Positions 35,087 through 44,720 of a stretch of DNA of 64,000 bases are shown one piece after another. The notes under the pieces were generated by a model. The model had not been told where the DNA came from. It ran no database searches and saw nothing but the letters and a program-made list of their open reading frames with translations. The DNA is from Lottia gigantea. Taxonomy: Eukaryota > Mollusca > Gastropoda > Lottiidae. The position numbers and the translations under genes are program-made. Location: the NCBI RefSeq assembly GCF_000327385.1, contig NW_008708458.1:2299401-2363400 (forward strand), in the 5' to 3' direction. How positions within the stretch are numbered: the first letter of the stretch is position 1; the number at the start of each line of letters is the position of its first letter.

Positions 35087-36633
35087 TAAACTAATGCTCA
35101 AAAGAAAGTACCCACCTATATAATTTACAGTACGATTAACAAAAATTAAAATAAAGTGATTAAACCACTGTAATACACCTCACACACGGTCAACACAAAA
35201 TTTCACATGAAAAAATGATGAAAAAAGTGAACGAATTACGCAAACGACGCTAAAAATAAAAAGCGACAAATTCTGATGTTGCACGAAATGCACGTGCATG
35301 ATGAGGGTATAAATCAGTTTACTGGACAAGTTAGCAACAGAGGATAAAGAAAAACACCAAAAGTATGCCACGTTTGAGCCGGATTGAACGAGAAAGAGCT
35401 GTGGGAATGGCGCAACATGGAGCAAACATCACCTTGATCGCAAAAACCTTCGGCTGCTCCAGAAAAACTGTAACAAAATTGATGCAGCGTTTGAGGCAAA
35501 CAGGCAGTACATCAGACAGGCCTGGGAGTGGTCGACCACGTGTCACAACGCCAGGTGAGGACCGCCACATCAGGACAATTCATCTGAGGAATCGTTTCGT
35601 TACTGCAACAGCAACGGCATCGGCGGCATTGGGGCATCGTATCAGTCGACACACAGTGTACCGGCGACTGAGGGAACGTGGTATCCGAGCACGTCGCCCC
35701 TACCGAGGAGTGCACATGACACTTCAACACCGACGTCGTCGATTGACATGGTCCAGGAGAGTTCGGCGATGGCAGATTCGTGATTGGCAACGTGTGATGT
35801 TCACGGACGAGAGTAGGTTTTGTCTTTACAAAAATGATGGTCGTGCTCGTGTTTACAGACGTATAGGTGAGCGTTTAAGACCAAATTGTGTTCAGGAAGT
35901 CAGAGCGTTTGGAGGCGGTAGTGTGATGGTGTGGGGAGGGATCTGCGATGATAGGAAAACACCACTTGTGACTATTCGTGACAACCTTAATGCTCAAAGG
36001 TACAGAGACGAGATTTTGCGACCAGTTGTTCTACCATTTATCCGGCAACAACCCCGTGGCATTGTCTTTCAACACGATAATGCAAGGCCACATACAGCAA
36101 GATTGACAATGACTTTCTTCAAACGCCAACGTCGTTGTTTTACCGTGGCCAGCTTGTTCTCCCGACATGAATCCGATTGAACACCTATGGGATTACCTCG
36201 ATCGGCAAATCCGAAATCGACCGACGCAACCTGTCACTGCTCAACAGCTGGAACAATGTCTCGTAGAAGAATGGCAAAGAATAACGCCTAACGTCATCCA
36301 ACGTCTTACATCATCAATGCGTCGACGTGTTGTCGCCTGCATTGCTGCTAATGGGAGTCACACTTGCTATTAATTAATTAATTGATAAATAAATATTGAT
36401 TATTTTTTAAAGACAATTTGCCTTCTGAATTTCTGTAAAAGTAAACCCGACCCCCCTTGTCTTTGTGTGCCGGTCGAACAGTAAACACGGCTGTCTGTTA
36501 CTTAAATTTGTGTAAATTTGTTGTAGAAATGAATATTCTATTGGAATTACATAGTTGTTCATTTCTATCTGCTTTTGTTTTCTCCTAACAATTGGTCAAA
36601 CCTAGTGGGTACTTTCTTTTGAGCATTAGTTTA
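35087..36633 (+). mobile_element. Tc1/mariner-type DNA transposon, nearly intact
   Basis: Perfect 27-bp terminal inverted repeats (AACTAATGCTCAAAAGAAAG then TACCCAC) at 35089-35115 and 36605-36631 are flanked by TA on each side (35087-35088, 36632-36633), the family's target duplication. The 1543-bp body encodes a DD34E transposase with one frameshift. Identical ends and one visible break mean a recent insertion. Confidence 0.95.
35365..36373 (+). pseudogene. Tc1-type transposase, one frameshift
   Basis: The frame from 35365 has the paired helix-turn-helix start (MPRLSRIERERAVGMAQHGA, then FGCSRKTVTKL), a GRPR hook (GSGRPR), and the first two catalytic Asp in FTDES (D148) and HDNARPH (D238). 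The third acid, Glu of NPIEHLWD (codon at 36179), is in another frame. A net one-base change between about 36110 and 36140 separates them, and the spacing is then 34 residues, as in DD34E enzymes. The end (VVACIAANGSHTCY) is intact. As it stands it cannot make an active enzyme in one frame. Confidence 0.92.
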
Positions 36634-37054
36634 TTTTACCTTGCCCCTTTTCTAAAACCTCTCAGAGGATATATCAAGTTTAATTCTGTTATTTATCTTT
36701 TACATGATTGCAATGGCATAAATACATGTAACTCTAGAAAATAGAATATTAATTTTTTGTATCATTAAAGAAAGTACAAAATCTATATAACTAAATTAAC
36801 ATTTGATTTCAATATCGCTCTACAATTGATGGATTGAGCACTATGCAATATTTTAACAGTGATATTTCTATATCACTCTATAATTGATGTATTGAGTACT
36901 ATTTTAACAGTGAGAATATTTTGTTATTTGTGGTAATCCAAACTTGAAGTTGGTAAATTTTTTAAAATCAATTAAGAGGCTCTAGTAACAATGCTTGGTT
37001 TTATAAAAAAAAACTTCAATTATATCATATTTTCCCTCAAATTTTCTACTTTAG
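36634..37054. other. AT-rich spacer
   Basis: Contains a local duplication: 'atatcgctctacaattgatg' (36812) and 'atatcactctataattgatg' (36870), each followed by a 'attgagcacta/attgagtacta' word and a nearby 'ttttaacagtga'. No gene seen. Confidence 0.4.
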
Positions 37055-37679
37055 ATTGTTAAAATTTATAACACGTTCAACTTCAATACCTCATCTATCT
37101 ATAGCGTCATCTAATAAATTCTGTAGATCTTGACTGATTGAAAAAAAATCTCTTTCGCCCAAGATTTCTGTTAATTTTTGCTACCAAAGACATTTCTGAG
37201 AGTTGTTTGAGCAAGAAGCTGAGTAGAGTGAGCAGCATTTTGAACATCGACCACAGCCACTGTAGGGTTTGATATTTTACAGTAGACCTCAGCATCGACT
37301 GAAATGTCTCTTGTTAGTACCTCTTGTAGAGAGATATCAAACAATTTAGTTCTTAAATCAAATTTTGTATATTGTTCAATACATGGTAATATATATGGTC
37401 CCTTTGCCCCTCCTGATACTAGTCAACCGAGACTAAATATAACGGCTCTTTCATGGTTGGTAGATGACAAGTTAACGTTCGCAACCAGTGGATGCTGATA
37501 TCGCAAACTAGGTAGTTGTTGGCGGCTCTTTCATATTCTTGAACAGCCTTTATACAGATACACAATAACAATGGTATAGCAACCATGTCAAAGAAATATG
37601 GTAGAATCGTCAAACAAAAAAATAGCCCACTAGAATCTTCATTTTCACAAGATACGAAATTGATATCCTGAACATTCAT
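37055..37679 (-). pseudogene. stomatin-like intronless copy, broken
   Basis: Minus-strand text follows the stomatin/band 7 family without introns: a hydrophobic hairpin at 37640-37550, 'CIKAVQEYERA', then 'VIFSLG', 'GGAKGPYILPC', 'KFDLRTKLFDISLQEVLTRD', 'ISVDAEVYCKISNPTVAVVD', 'AHSTQLLAQTTLRNVFG', 'LTEILGERD', and 'LLDDAIDR' before the likeness fades after 'GIEVERV'. Breaks include a 68-bp insertion (37455-37522), a stop for Arg after 'SLG', loss of about three codons after 'TRD', a one-base loss after 'GSKN', and a stop for Trp after 'DDAIDR'. The last third of the family is missing. Lack of introns points to a reverse-transcribed copy. Confidence 0.85.
37443..37534. mobile_element. 68-bp insertion with 12-bp target-site duplication, copy 2 of the short element
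   Basis: 'cggctctttcat' stands at 37443-37454 and again at 37523-37534. Between them lie 68 bp beginning 'ggttggtagatgacaag' and ending 'gtagttgttgg'. Without the insert and one duplicate, the stomatin-like reading continues from 'EYERA' to 'VIF', so the edges are exact. A sister copy is at 32019-32083. Confidence 0.85.
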
Positions 37680-38111
37680 TCTCAGTCATCATGCGTCGTT
37701 CCACAAGACATGTGGTTCATACACAATACAACAAGTGTGACTGGGTAATGCGATATAGCCTTTTAACACCTCGGGTTCTCGACACCTATGACTCTTTGAT
37801 CCTCCTAACAAATGAGGGTTTAAAGTGTTGTAATACCTTTTCCGGATTATCAATTGTTTGTTTTTCTTTTTCGTGACAATAAAAGTGTCAACTCTCAGCC
37901 AATCGACGCCCTTTGTCCAATCAGTTCTCCAGGACAGGGACGATTCAGTTTCAACCGATCAGAATATAGTAATTGTTTCTCCTGAATGATATTATGAAGT
38001 TATAATCTAATAAATGTTTTACTCGTAAGGATGTTTATGTGTTTTACATGAAAAACAGTAAAATTTTGGAAAGTAGCATTGAATTAGCGGATAAGATTCG
38101 AACATCATAAA
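37680..38111. other. spacer between the two host-gene copies
   Basis: No coding likeness. The frame at 37691-37876 has no family resemblance. Confidence 0.4.
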
Positions 38112-39908
38112 ATGGCTAACAGCAAAATGCATAAAAAAGTAAAGTTAGATCTTTACGAATGGAAGTGAAAGTTAAAAAGAAAGTCAAAGAACATAAGAAA
38201 AAACTAAAGAAAGAAGCCAAGAAAAATCCACATCTTAAAAAAGGAAAAAAGGACCCTGGAATACCCAATTCATTACCAGATATTGATATTGATGGAGGCT
38301 GAGAAACGTAAACTGCAGCAAGAAGAAGAAAAAGAAAGACAGAAAGAAAGAAATTAGAGAGAAATGAAGAAATAAGAAAAGAAATTTGGACACACTTGTT
38401 CAAGAGGCATTGAAGAAACAAAGAGTTTTTGAAAACAAGAAGACTACTCAGCCCAATGATACACCTTCTCAAAATGGTGGTAAACCACTTGAAAATTCTA
38501 TGAAATTATTTTATAAGGAATTTCGTAAGGTTGTAGATAAAGCTGACGTGATATTGGAAGTTCTAGATGCCAGAGATCCGTTAGGTAGTAGGTGTCATGA
38601 AGTGGAACAGTCTGTTTTATCATCTGGTACCAATAAAAAACTGGCCCTACTGCTAAACAAAATAGATTTAGTACCAAGAGAGAATGTAGAAGCCTGGCTG
38701 AAGTATTTACGCAATGAGTTTCCGACACTACCAATTAAGGCTTCAACACAGTCACAAATGGATAATCTGTCACAATCTAAACTAGATATTAGTAGTATTA
38801 GTGATGAACTCTACAGATCCAGTCATTGTCTTGGAGCTGCGAAGTTGATGAATTTATTACGAAATTATTGTAGATCTGAAGGCTTTAAAATGGCTATCAA
38901 TGTAGGAGTCGTTGGTTTCCCAAATACTGGTAAAAGTAGCATTATAAACAGTTTAAAAAGATGTAAATCGTGTAATGTTGGAGCTACACCTGGTGTTACA
39001 AGAATGATGCAAGAAGTTCAGTTAGATAAACATATAAAATTACTAGACAGTCCTGGTGTAGTAATGGCTCAAGGCAAATCAGATGTAGCCCAGATTCTTA
39101 GAAATGTTGTCAAAATAGATACTTTGCCAGATTCAATTGAAGCCGTAGATGCTATAGTTAACAGGTGTAATAAAGAACAATTGATGCTACATTATAATAT
39201 TGTGGATTACCAAGATGTACGAGAGTTTCTGGCCCTACTAGCTATCAGATTGGGTAAATTGAACAAAGGGGGAATACCCAATGTTAATAAAGCTGCAAGA
39301 ATTGTACTTCAAGACTGGGTCAGTGGTAAAATAACATATTATACTCATCCACCAGAGCAAAGTGATGTACCAGCCTATGTCAGTGCTGAAATAGTTACTA
39401 CCATGTCCAAGGCGTTTGATATAGAAAGTATTAAACCTCAAGAAATTCAAGTTCTAGATACATTAAAGAAGAAGTCTTGTAAACACTTTTTGGTTGATAG
39501 TGTTGGTCCAATACCAACTTTAACACAGGAGCCTCTATCAGAAGACGAACTCATGTCAGATGATGATGGGAATGACGAAAATATAATGATTGATAATGAT
39601 GAAGTTGAAGCTATGGATGAAGAAGCAGATGGAAAAATTGAGCTGAGTAACACGACTATTATCTAAAACTAAGAAAACGAGTCAAATTACAGAAGATTAT
39701 GTGGTAAGAGATGTTATGGAAAAATGTACAGCTCAATAAAGGAAGAAAGAAAGAATTTAAACAATTGCAGAAGAAAAAGAAACGTAATGACGTGATAGCT
39801 GGTAAGCTATCTGATGCTTTAAACTCGGCCTTACCTTCACAAACTAAAGCTGACATGATGTGTGATGATGATGATGATGATAATTATGATTTTGATTCTC
39901 ATTTCTAA
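38112..39908 (+). pseudogene. GNL3L: GNL3/GNL3L (nucleostemin)-type GTPase, intronless copy with broken ends
   Basis: Nucleostemin-family GTPases act in the nucleolus in ribosome assembly. The central 38386-39666 frame (426 codons) is unbroken and has the circularly permuted G motifs: NKID (G4, residues 91-94), GFPNTGKSS (G1, 177-185), DSPG (G3, 221-224), plus VLDARDPLG and the GGIPN and YYTHPPE stretches. The basic start (38112-38380: MANSKMHKK, then VKKKVKEHKKKLKKEAKKNP, then ILMEAEKRKLQQEEEKERQK) lies in different frames with several small indels, mostly in A-runs. The tail (KKEFKQLQKKKKRNDVIAGK, ending NYDFDSHF) is also out of frame. No intron is present, so a reverse-transcribed copy is likely. 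The untouched core is odd for a dead copy. Confidence 0.85.
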
Positions 39909-40162
39909 ATTTGTATTGAAAATAGTTAATTGTATTGCTGTCATAAAAAAGATGTTTATTGTTCCTTTCATGGTGTTATCCTTCCCAAATAAATAGTCTT
40001 CAAGCCTCAAAGGTATCATGTTATTCATAGGCGTACAGGTCGAATGCAGACTGGTTTGTCTGAAAATGTTGAAATGTCGAGCGTAGCACTCCTCTGAGCA
40101 CCGATGGCGAGAGTCGACGAAAACACTTCTGTCTGTCCGATGTTTTTCGGTCGATAAGATAA

Positions 40163-40560
40163 TATTTGCGGTATACAAGTTCACCATTTTTGGGGAATTG
40201 ATTTGGGGCTTCAATTTATGTAAATAGTCTTCAGTAGTACTAGAAACGTACGACAATCGCATAATTATATCAAAAACTAGGATTTCTATTCATATTATGT
40301 CTTTCCTAAATATGGCAGAATCTCAAGAGAATGCGAGTGCGCACGCGCACATATCCTTGGGTAAAAGGGCTCGACCCAGTTGCGTGTTTACACTGCACTA
40401 ATATTTTGCCATTTTTTGGGAACTCGGCCAACTTGTAATTAGCACCATTCTGACCCCCTCAAAACTCGTTCACTCCGCAACTTTGTCCCGACTCGTCCCT
40501 GATAATTTGGCAGTCTAAACTAGGCTTAAGGTACGATTGGTCAAACAAATGGCAAACTTG
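40163..40560 (+). mobile_element. diverged TTAAAGGGAC MITE copy with an inner G+C-rich insert
   Basis: 'ttcaccatttttggg', 'tatgtaaatagtcttcag' and 'gtactagaaacg' at 40170-40250, and 'ggcttaaggtacgattggtc' near 40523, match both halves of the element at 42203-42473. The middle (about 40325-40515) is foreign, CpG-bearing sequence. Confidence 0.55.
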
Positions 40561-42202
40561 TCACTATATGTAATGCTTTATTTTACATACCAGAGTCTCA
40601 TTAACTGACTGTAATTTCTCAGTGGAGATTTTGAGAGTATTTACTATCCGGGATTTGGTAGAATTAATTCAACGTAATTCCGACAAATATTTTATATTGG
40701 TAATGATGTACACCACCACAGTCATACTAATAGATAAAACAAGAGGAAACGAACCGCAAAACGAAACCCGAAATCCAAACAACATTTTTGGCGACACAAT
40801 AGTATTTATTTACGTTGAAACTAGGTTTGACTGACGATAGAAAAGTAAATAAATGTATGTGATGCGTATACCAAATCCCATCACTTCCCCATGATAGGTT
40901 TTAATGTCCACATATCCTTACACCATAGATTCTGTGACAGGAGCGGCCAATTTTGACCCTAGAGGTATAATGTTACCTGTCACTTAAAAGGGGAATTTGC
41001 ACCATTTATCTTTCTGTAAGAGAGGTTTTATGACTAAGTTTAATAAGAAGGGGCTCTCTTGACCTCGAAGGGATGGTCATTATATTATGGCAAATTCTTC
41101 TGGGTCACAAATAAAGGACAAGAATTTCTGCATTTAAATATATCTAGAGATTGAAGCCATGCCATAATTGATGGGTCTAAACTGAATTTAAGATGACATG
41201 ATCTTTAAATGATTAAGGTACAGTTGGTAAGAGTTGAAAAGTGATACCATATTATGTGAAATAGTAAAGACTTACCTGTTCCACATATGGTATCCCTTTT
41301 CATTTCAGATGAAATGATGTGGTATAAGATTGAGCAATGTGACTCTTATAATATAGTTAAGTGAACCTCCTATCAACTATGCCGTAATAACTGTGACGTT
41401 ATTACGTTAAGATTGTGTCATCTTTAATTCAGAACAGTCTTATTACTTATGACATGGTAACAAGACGATGGTGATTGGAAAGACACAATTTACTGGGGAT
41501 CTTTCAATCGAGAATAACCCAAATAGAATACTGCTTGCTAAACAATACTCTGGAAATAATTTGGAATTTATATTTCTATAGAGCCTATAGAGCAAGATAA
41601 ACAATACATTATATTGTTTATCGTTAAATCGATATTGTTTGACTGAAATTGTCCTCTGTAAAAACAAATTTAAAAGTAATAATGATATGTTCGGCAAAGC
41701 AAAATCAATCAATCTGAATGATATTCCGATTAAACTATAACTGCGCGCAAAGAAGACCATGCTTTCTCTTTTCGAAACACCTGATGATACTTCTCTTGTA
41801 GGCGTCCGCTACTATACAAATTTCACCCTCGATTTTGCCATGTTTTGGACGAGATTTTTGATAAAAGGAATTGCCTTGCTTGTACGGATTTTTATTCAAA
41901 ACTAATCGATAAACAATCGGTGGCTATCAGAAATAGGATGATTTGTTTCATGTTCAAATATCTGTCAGAACTGTGCTTAACATATTAAAAGACTTATATA
42001 TTCAGCTGGCTAGCAGCAGTGTACCTTATTGACATTATCTGTTTCCAATTCTATGCCAGAACTAGGCTTGGCTTAATGACAACTAGTTAGCGGAACAGCG
42101 CTTGTCTTAGAACCAATTAATTTTGATAAATTGCTTTGCTGGGGTCCTGTTGTTACCCGGAATATGTTTGGTACTATGACGCTGTTTTCAGAACAACATG
42201 TC
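40561..42202. other. intergenic stretch with repeat fragments, no gene supported
   Basis: 'gattaaggtacagttggt' at about 41212 is a further scrap of the MITE family. Open frames at 40622-40834 and 41443-41760 show no family likeness or splice context. Confidence 0.4.
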
Positions 42203-42473
42203 TTAAAGGGACAGATTCGCCATTTTCGGGTCTTTAATGTATGTAAACAGTCTTCAGAAGTACTCGAAATGAAAGGATCACAAACTTTCCTATATATGAC
42301 TGAGTCTCAAGAAAAGACGAGCCATCTGTTAAACTTCTAAACACAGATAAGATCAGGACATATATACGTGGATTTGAAGTCTCAAATTTCGATGGTGAGC
42401 TGTAAACACTATTGCAGATTAGCTTACCTATAAAAGATTAAGGTATGATTGGTTAAAGGAATGGTCCCTTTAA
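42203..42473 (+). mobile_element. complete TTAAAGGGAC MITE, 271 bp
   Basis: Begins TTAAAGGGAC (42203-42212) and ends GTCCCTTTAA (42464-42473), so it has short terminal inverted repeats and TTAA at both borders, as in elements that target TTAA. It has no coding frame. Other copies in the window lie near 60, 16034-16347, 40163-40560 and 43853-43980. Confidence 0.8.
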
Positions 42474-42870
42474 CGAGCACTAGCTATGTGCCCTAGTGAT
42501 TGATGGGGACGAACATAATTGTATTGCATTCTTATGGTGTTGTTTTCAGTCGTATAATATGTTAACCAAATCATGCCACGATTGATAGTTAGGAAGTAAA
42601 TAGCCAAGCCTTGTTTTCGGTGAAGGAATCCGCGGAATGATTGAGATGAGCCCATCATTTGACAAAATCACCCATTGTTGGGTGTCATAATCCATATGAT
42701 TCGTTCGCATTATACTACCGTTACAATATGATTTACAACATTCTTTTGTTTCTGACCTCATTTTTGATGTATCATTTTGACGTCTGACGTCCATTACGCT
42801 GTGTATGACATATAACAGCTGACGTAACTTGCGTGTCCGACTATGATGAAAAATGTAGGTGGTGCTCGAG
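42474..42870. other. upstream region of the glycine-rich protein gene
   Basis: No gene of its own is supported. Minus-strand frames here are chance readings. Confidence 0.4.
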
Positions 42871-42876
42871 TATAAA
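42871..42876 (+). promoter_or_regulatory. TATA box of the glycine-rich secreted protein gene
   Basis: TATAAA followed after about 25 bases by 'tcattc' (42901), a good initiator-like start. A leader exon from about 42901 to 42941 would end at the donor 'caca|gtaagt'. Confidence 0.6.
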
Positions 42877-43292
42877 ACTTGTGGTATTGTTTCAATCGAA
42901 TCATTCAAGTTTTGGTTGTCTCATCTCGAGGAGTTATCACAGTAAGTGGATGATAATAGTCATTAATGAGGACTCGGGCTTCAGACTTTAAGCTTATCTC
43001 ACTGTCATAGAACATGCTTGTTACTTCTCTTAAGAAAGCAAAAGGACAAACTGTCGGTGGATGTTTAATGTGTACAAGCTGTATGCGTTTCGAAGCACAG
43101 TATGCGATAAAATCAGAAGTAGTATAGGCTATCCACATATCTTGTGTTCTTTATGTTAAGCTTCGAACTTGCATATGTCTTACACATATTAAGCGTAGAG
43201 GCTACAATCTATTATACCTCAACTGGCATTGAACCATCGAACTTCATTTTATATATCTTATAATGTAAATATTTCAGATAAAAGAAGCAAAA

Positions 43293-43604
43293 ATGATGAA
43301 AATACTACTTTTAGCTATTTGTTGTATGTGTGTAATCGAGGCACAATTTTACGGACAAAGAATGTATCGTACCATACGGAGACCAATGAATTACAGAGTT
43401 AATACCCTGCCGGCCCCAATGGTACAATTAGGCGGAGTTGGGGCTATCTCAGGATTAGGCGGTATTGGTGGTATCGGAGGTCATATGCCATATGGAAATA
43501 TTATGTATGATATTGATACACTCGAGCACCCATCATACGATAGACCCGATCCAGTTTTTATTGTTCGAGGTGCCGGTGGTAGAGGAAGTTATATCGTCAG
43601 TTAA
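43293..43604 (+). CDS. small secreted glycine-rich protein
   Basis: The 103-residue product starts with a signal peptide (MMKILLLAICCMCVIEA, cut before QFYGQ). It continues with a basic Tyr/Arg stretch (RMYRTIRRPMNYRV), a Gly/Ile-rich block of about residues 49-65 (VGAISGLGGIGGIGGHMPYG) and an acidic-then-Gly-Arg tail ending SYIVS. Such composition is common in secreted mucus, byssal or shell-matrix proteins of molluscs, but no family is recognised. The gene appears to have three exons: leader about 42901-42941, coding exon from 43278 (acceptor 'atatttcag') to 43612 (donor 'catg|gtgaga'), and a 3' untranslated exon from 44082 with AATAAA at 44200. A second ATG follows the first directly. Confidence 0.75.
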   Translation: MMKILLLAICCMCVIEAQFYGQRMYRTIRRPMNYRVNTLPAPMVQLGGVGAISGLGGIGGIGGHMPYGNIMYDIDTLEHPSYDRPDPVFIVRGAGGRGSYIVS

Positions 43605-43852
43605 ACGGCATGGTGAGAATTTTACCGTATTTTTTGTAGAAATTTAATGTACAATGTATGACACTGCTCTCTCTAACCTTTCAAAATGACTATGACGTTC
43701 CTACCGAAACTTACTCTTTGGGGAAAATTTGGAACAGGTTTTCGTCTTTGGTACTCTCTACGTGTGGAATATATAAACATATTTTAAAACCTTAAACAAT
43801 ACCACAAGAATGCAATAGGATTATTTTCTAGCTAGTGCTCATTAAAGGGACA

Positions 43853-43980
43853 ACCTCACCATCGTACTTTAGTCCCAGAAACTTTTCTAGGTAAGCTAAT
43901 CAGCAATAGTGTTCACAGCTCACTGTCGAAATTTGAACCTTCAAATCCATGCGTGTTCAGAATTATCCCTATTAGACGTA
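43853..43980 (-). mobile_element. truncated TTAAAGGGAC MITE copy in the 3' intron of the glycine-rich gene
   Basis: 'ttaaagggacaacc' at 43853, then 'ggtaagctaatcagcaatag' and 'gttcacagctcactgtcgaa', matches the reverse complement of 42203-42473. The far end is missing. Confidence 0.75.
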
Positions 43981-44199
43981 GTTTTTAATAGCTTGGTATC
44001 GAGAAACTCTTACAGGGCTACCCACACCAAATTAGCATCTTCATACTTCTAGATTCTTATCAATTTCATTCTTAATTTCAGGAGAAGCTGTTAAATATGT
44101 CAGTGAAATGTATAAGTTGTGGAATACAGACGTTGTACATAATATGCTGTGAATATTTATAAATTTTATTGAAAAATATATTTCTTGATATTATTTAAG

Positions 44200-44205
44200 A
44201 ATAAA
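44200..44205 (+). terminator. poly(A) signal of the glycine-rich protein gene
   Basis: AATAAA about 120 bases into the presumed last, untranslated exon. Confidence 0.55.
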
Positions 44206-44286
44206 ATTCAGTTGAGTTTAAAATTTATTTCATTTCCCCATTGTAGTAAAAAGTAATGAACTATAACATATATTGTTATAATCCCG

Positions 44287-44690
44287 TATGACAAATAGGA
44301 GTATGACTAATGAGAGTATGACTAATGAGAGTATGACTAATGAGATTATGACTAATGAGAGTATGACTAATGAGATTATGACTAATGAGAGTATGACTAA
44401 TGAGAGTATGACTAATGAGATTATGACTAATGAGAGTATGACTAATGAGAGTATGACTAATGAGAGTATGACTAATGAGAGTATGACTAATGAGATTATG
44501 ACTAATGAGAGTATGACTAATGAGAGTATGACTAATGAGAGTATGACTAATGAGAGTATGACTAATGAGATTATGACTAATGAGAGTATGACTAATGAGA
44601 TTATGACTAATGAGAGTATGACTAATGAGAGTATGACTAATGATAGTATAACTAATGATAGTATGACCAACGGGAGTATGACGTGTTGGA
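44287..44690. repeat. 15-bp minisatellite, about 26 units
   Basis: Units of 'agtatgactaatgag', with an 'att' variant in place of the first 'agt', run with almost no other change until the last three or four units, which drift. Because 15 is a multiple of three and the unit lacks stops in several frames, long frames appear on both strands (MTNES repeats plus, ISHTL and LVILS repeats minus). These are by-products, not supported genes. Confidence 0.95.
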
Positions 44691-44720
44691 CACGATTGTT
44701 TATCCCATTTGACCAGTGAG

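Noticed and set aside
35331-35790. Overlapping minus-strand frames within the Tc1 element
   Set aside because: They are shadows of the transposase frame on the other strand.
37455-37522. The 68-bp insert as a possible hammerhead ribozyme or tRNA-like sequence
   Set aside because: Neither strand shows the CTGATGA...GAAA core or a tRNA A/B box pair.
42546-43138. Minus-strand frames of 77 and 120 codons
   Set aside because: They overlap the promoter and leader of the plus-strand glycine-rich gene, show no family likeness and lack splice context.
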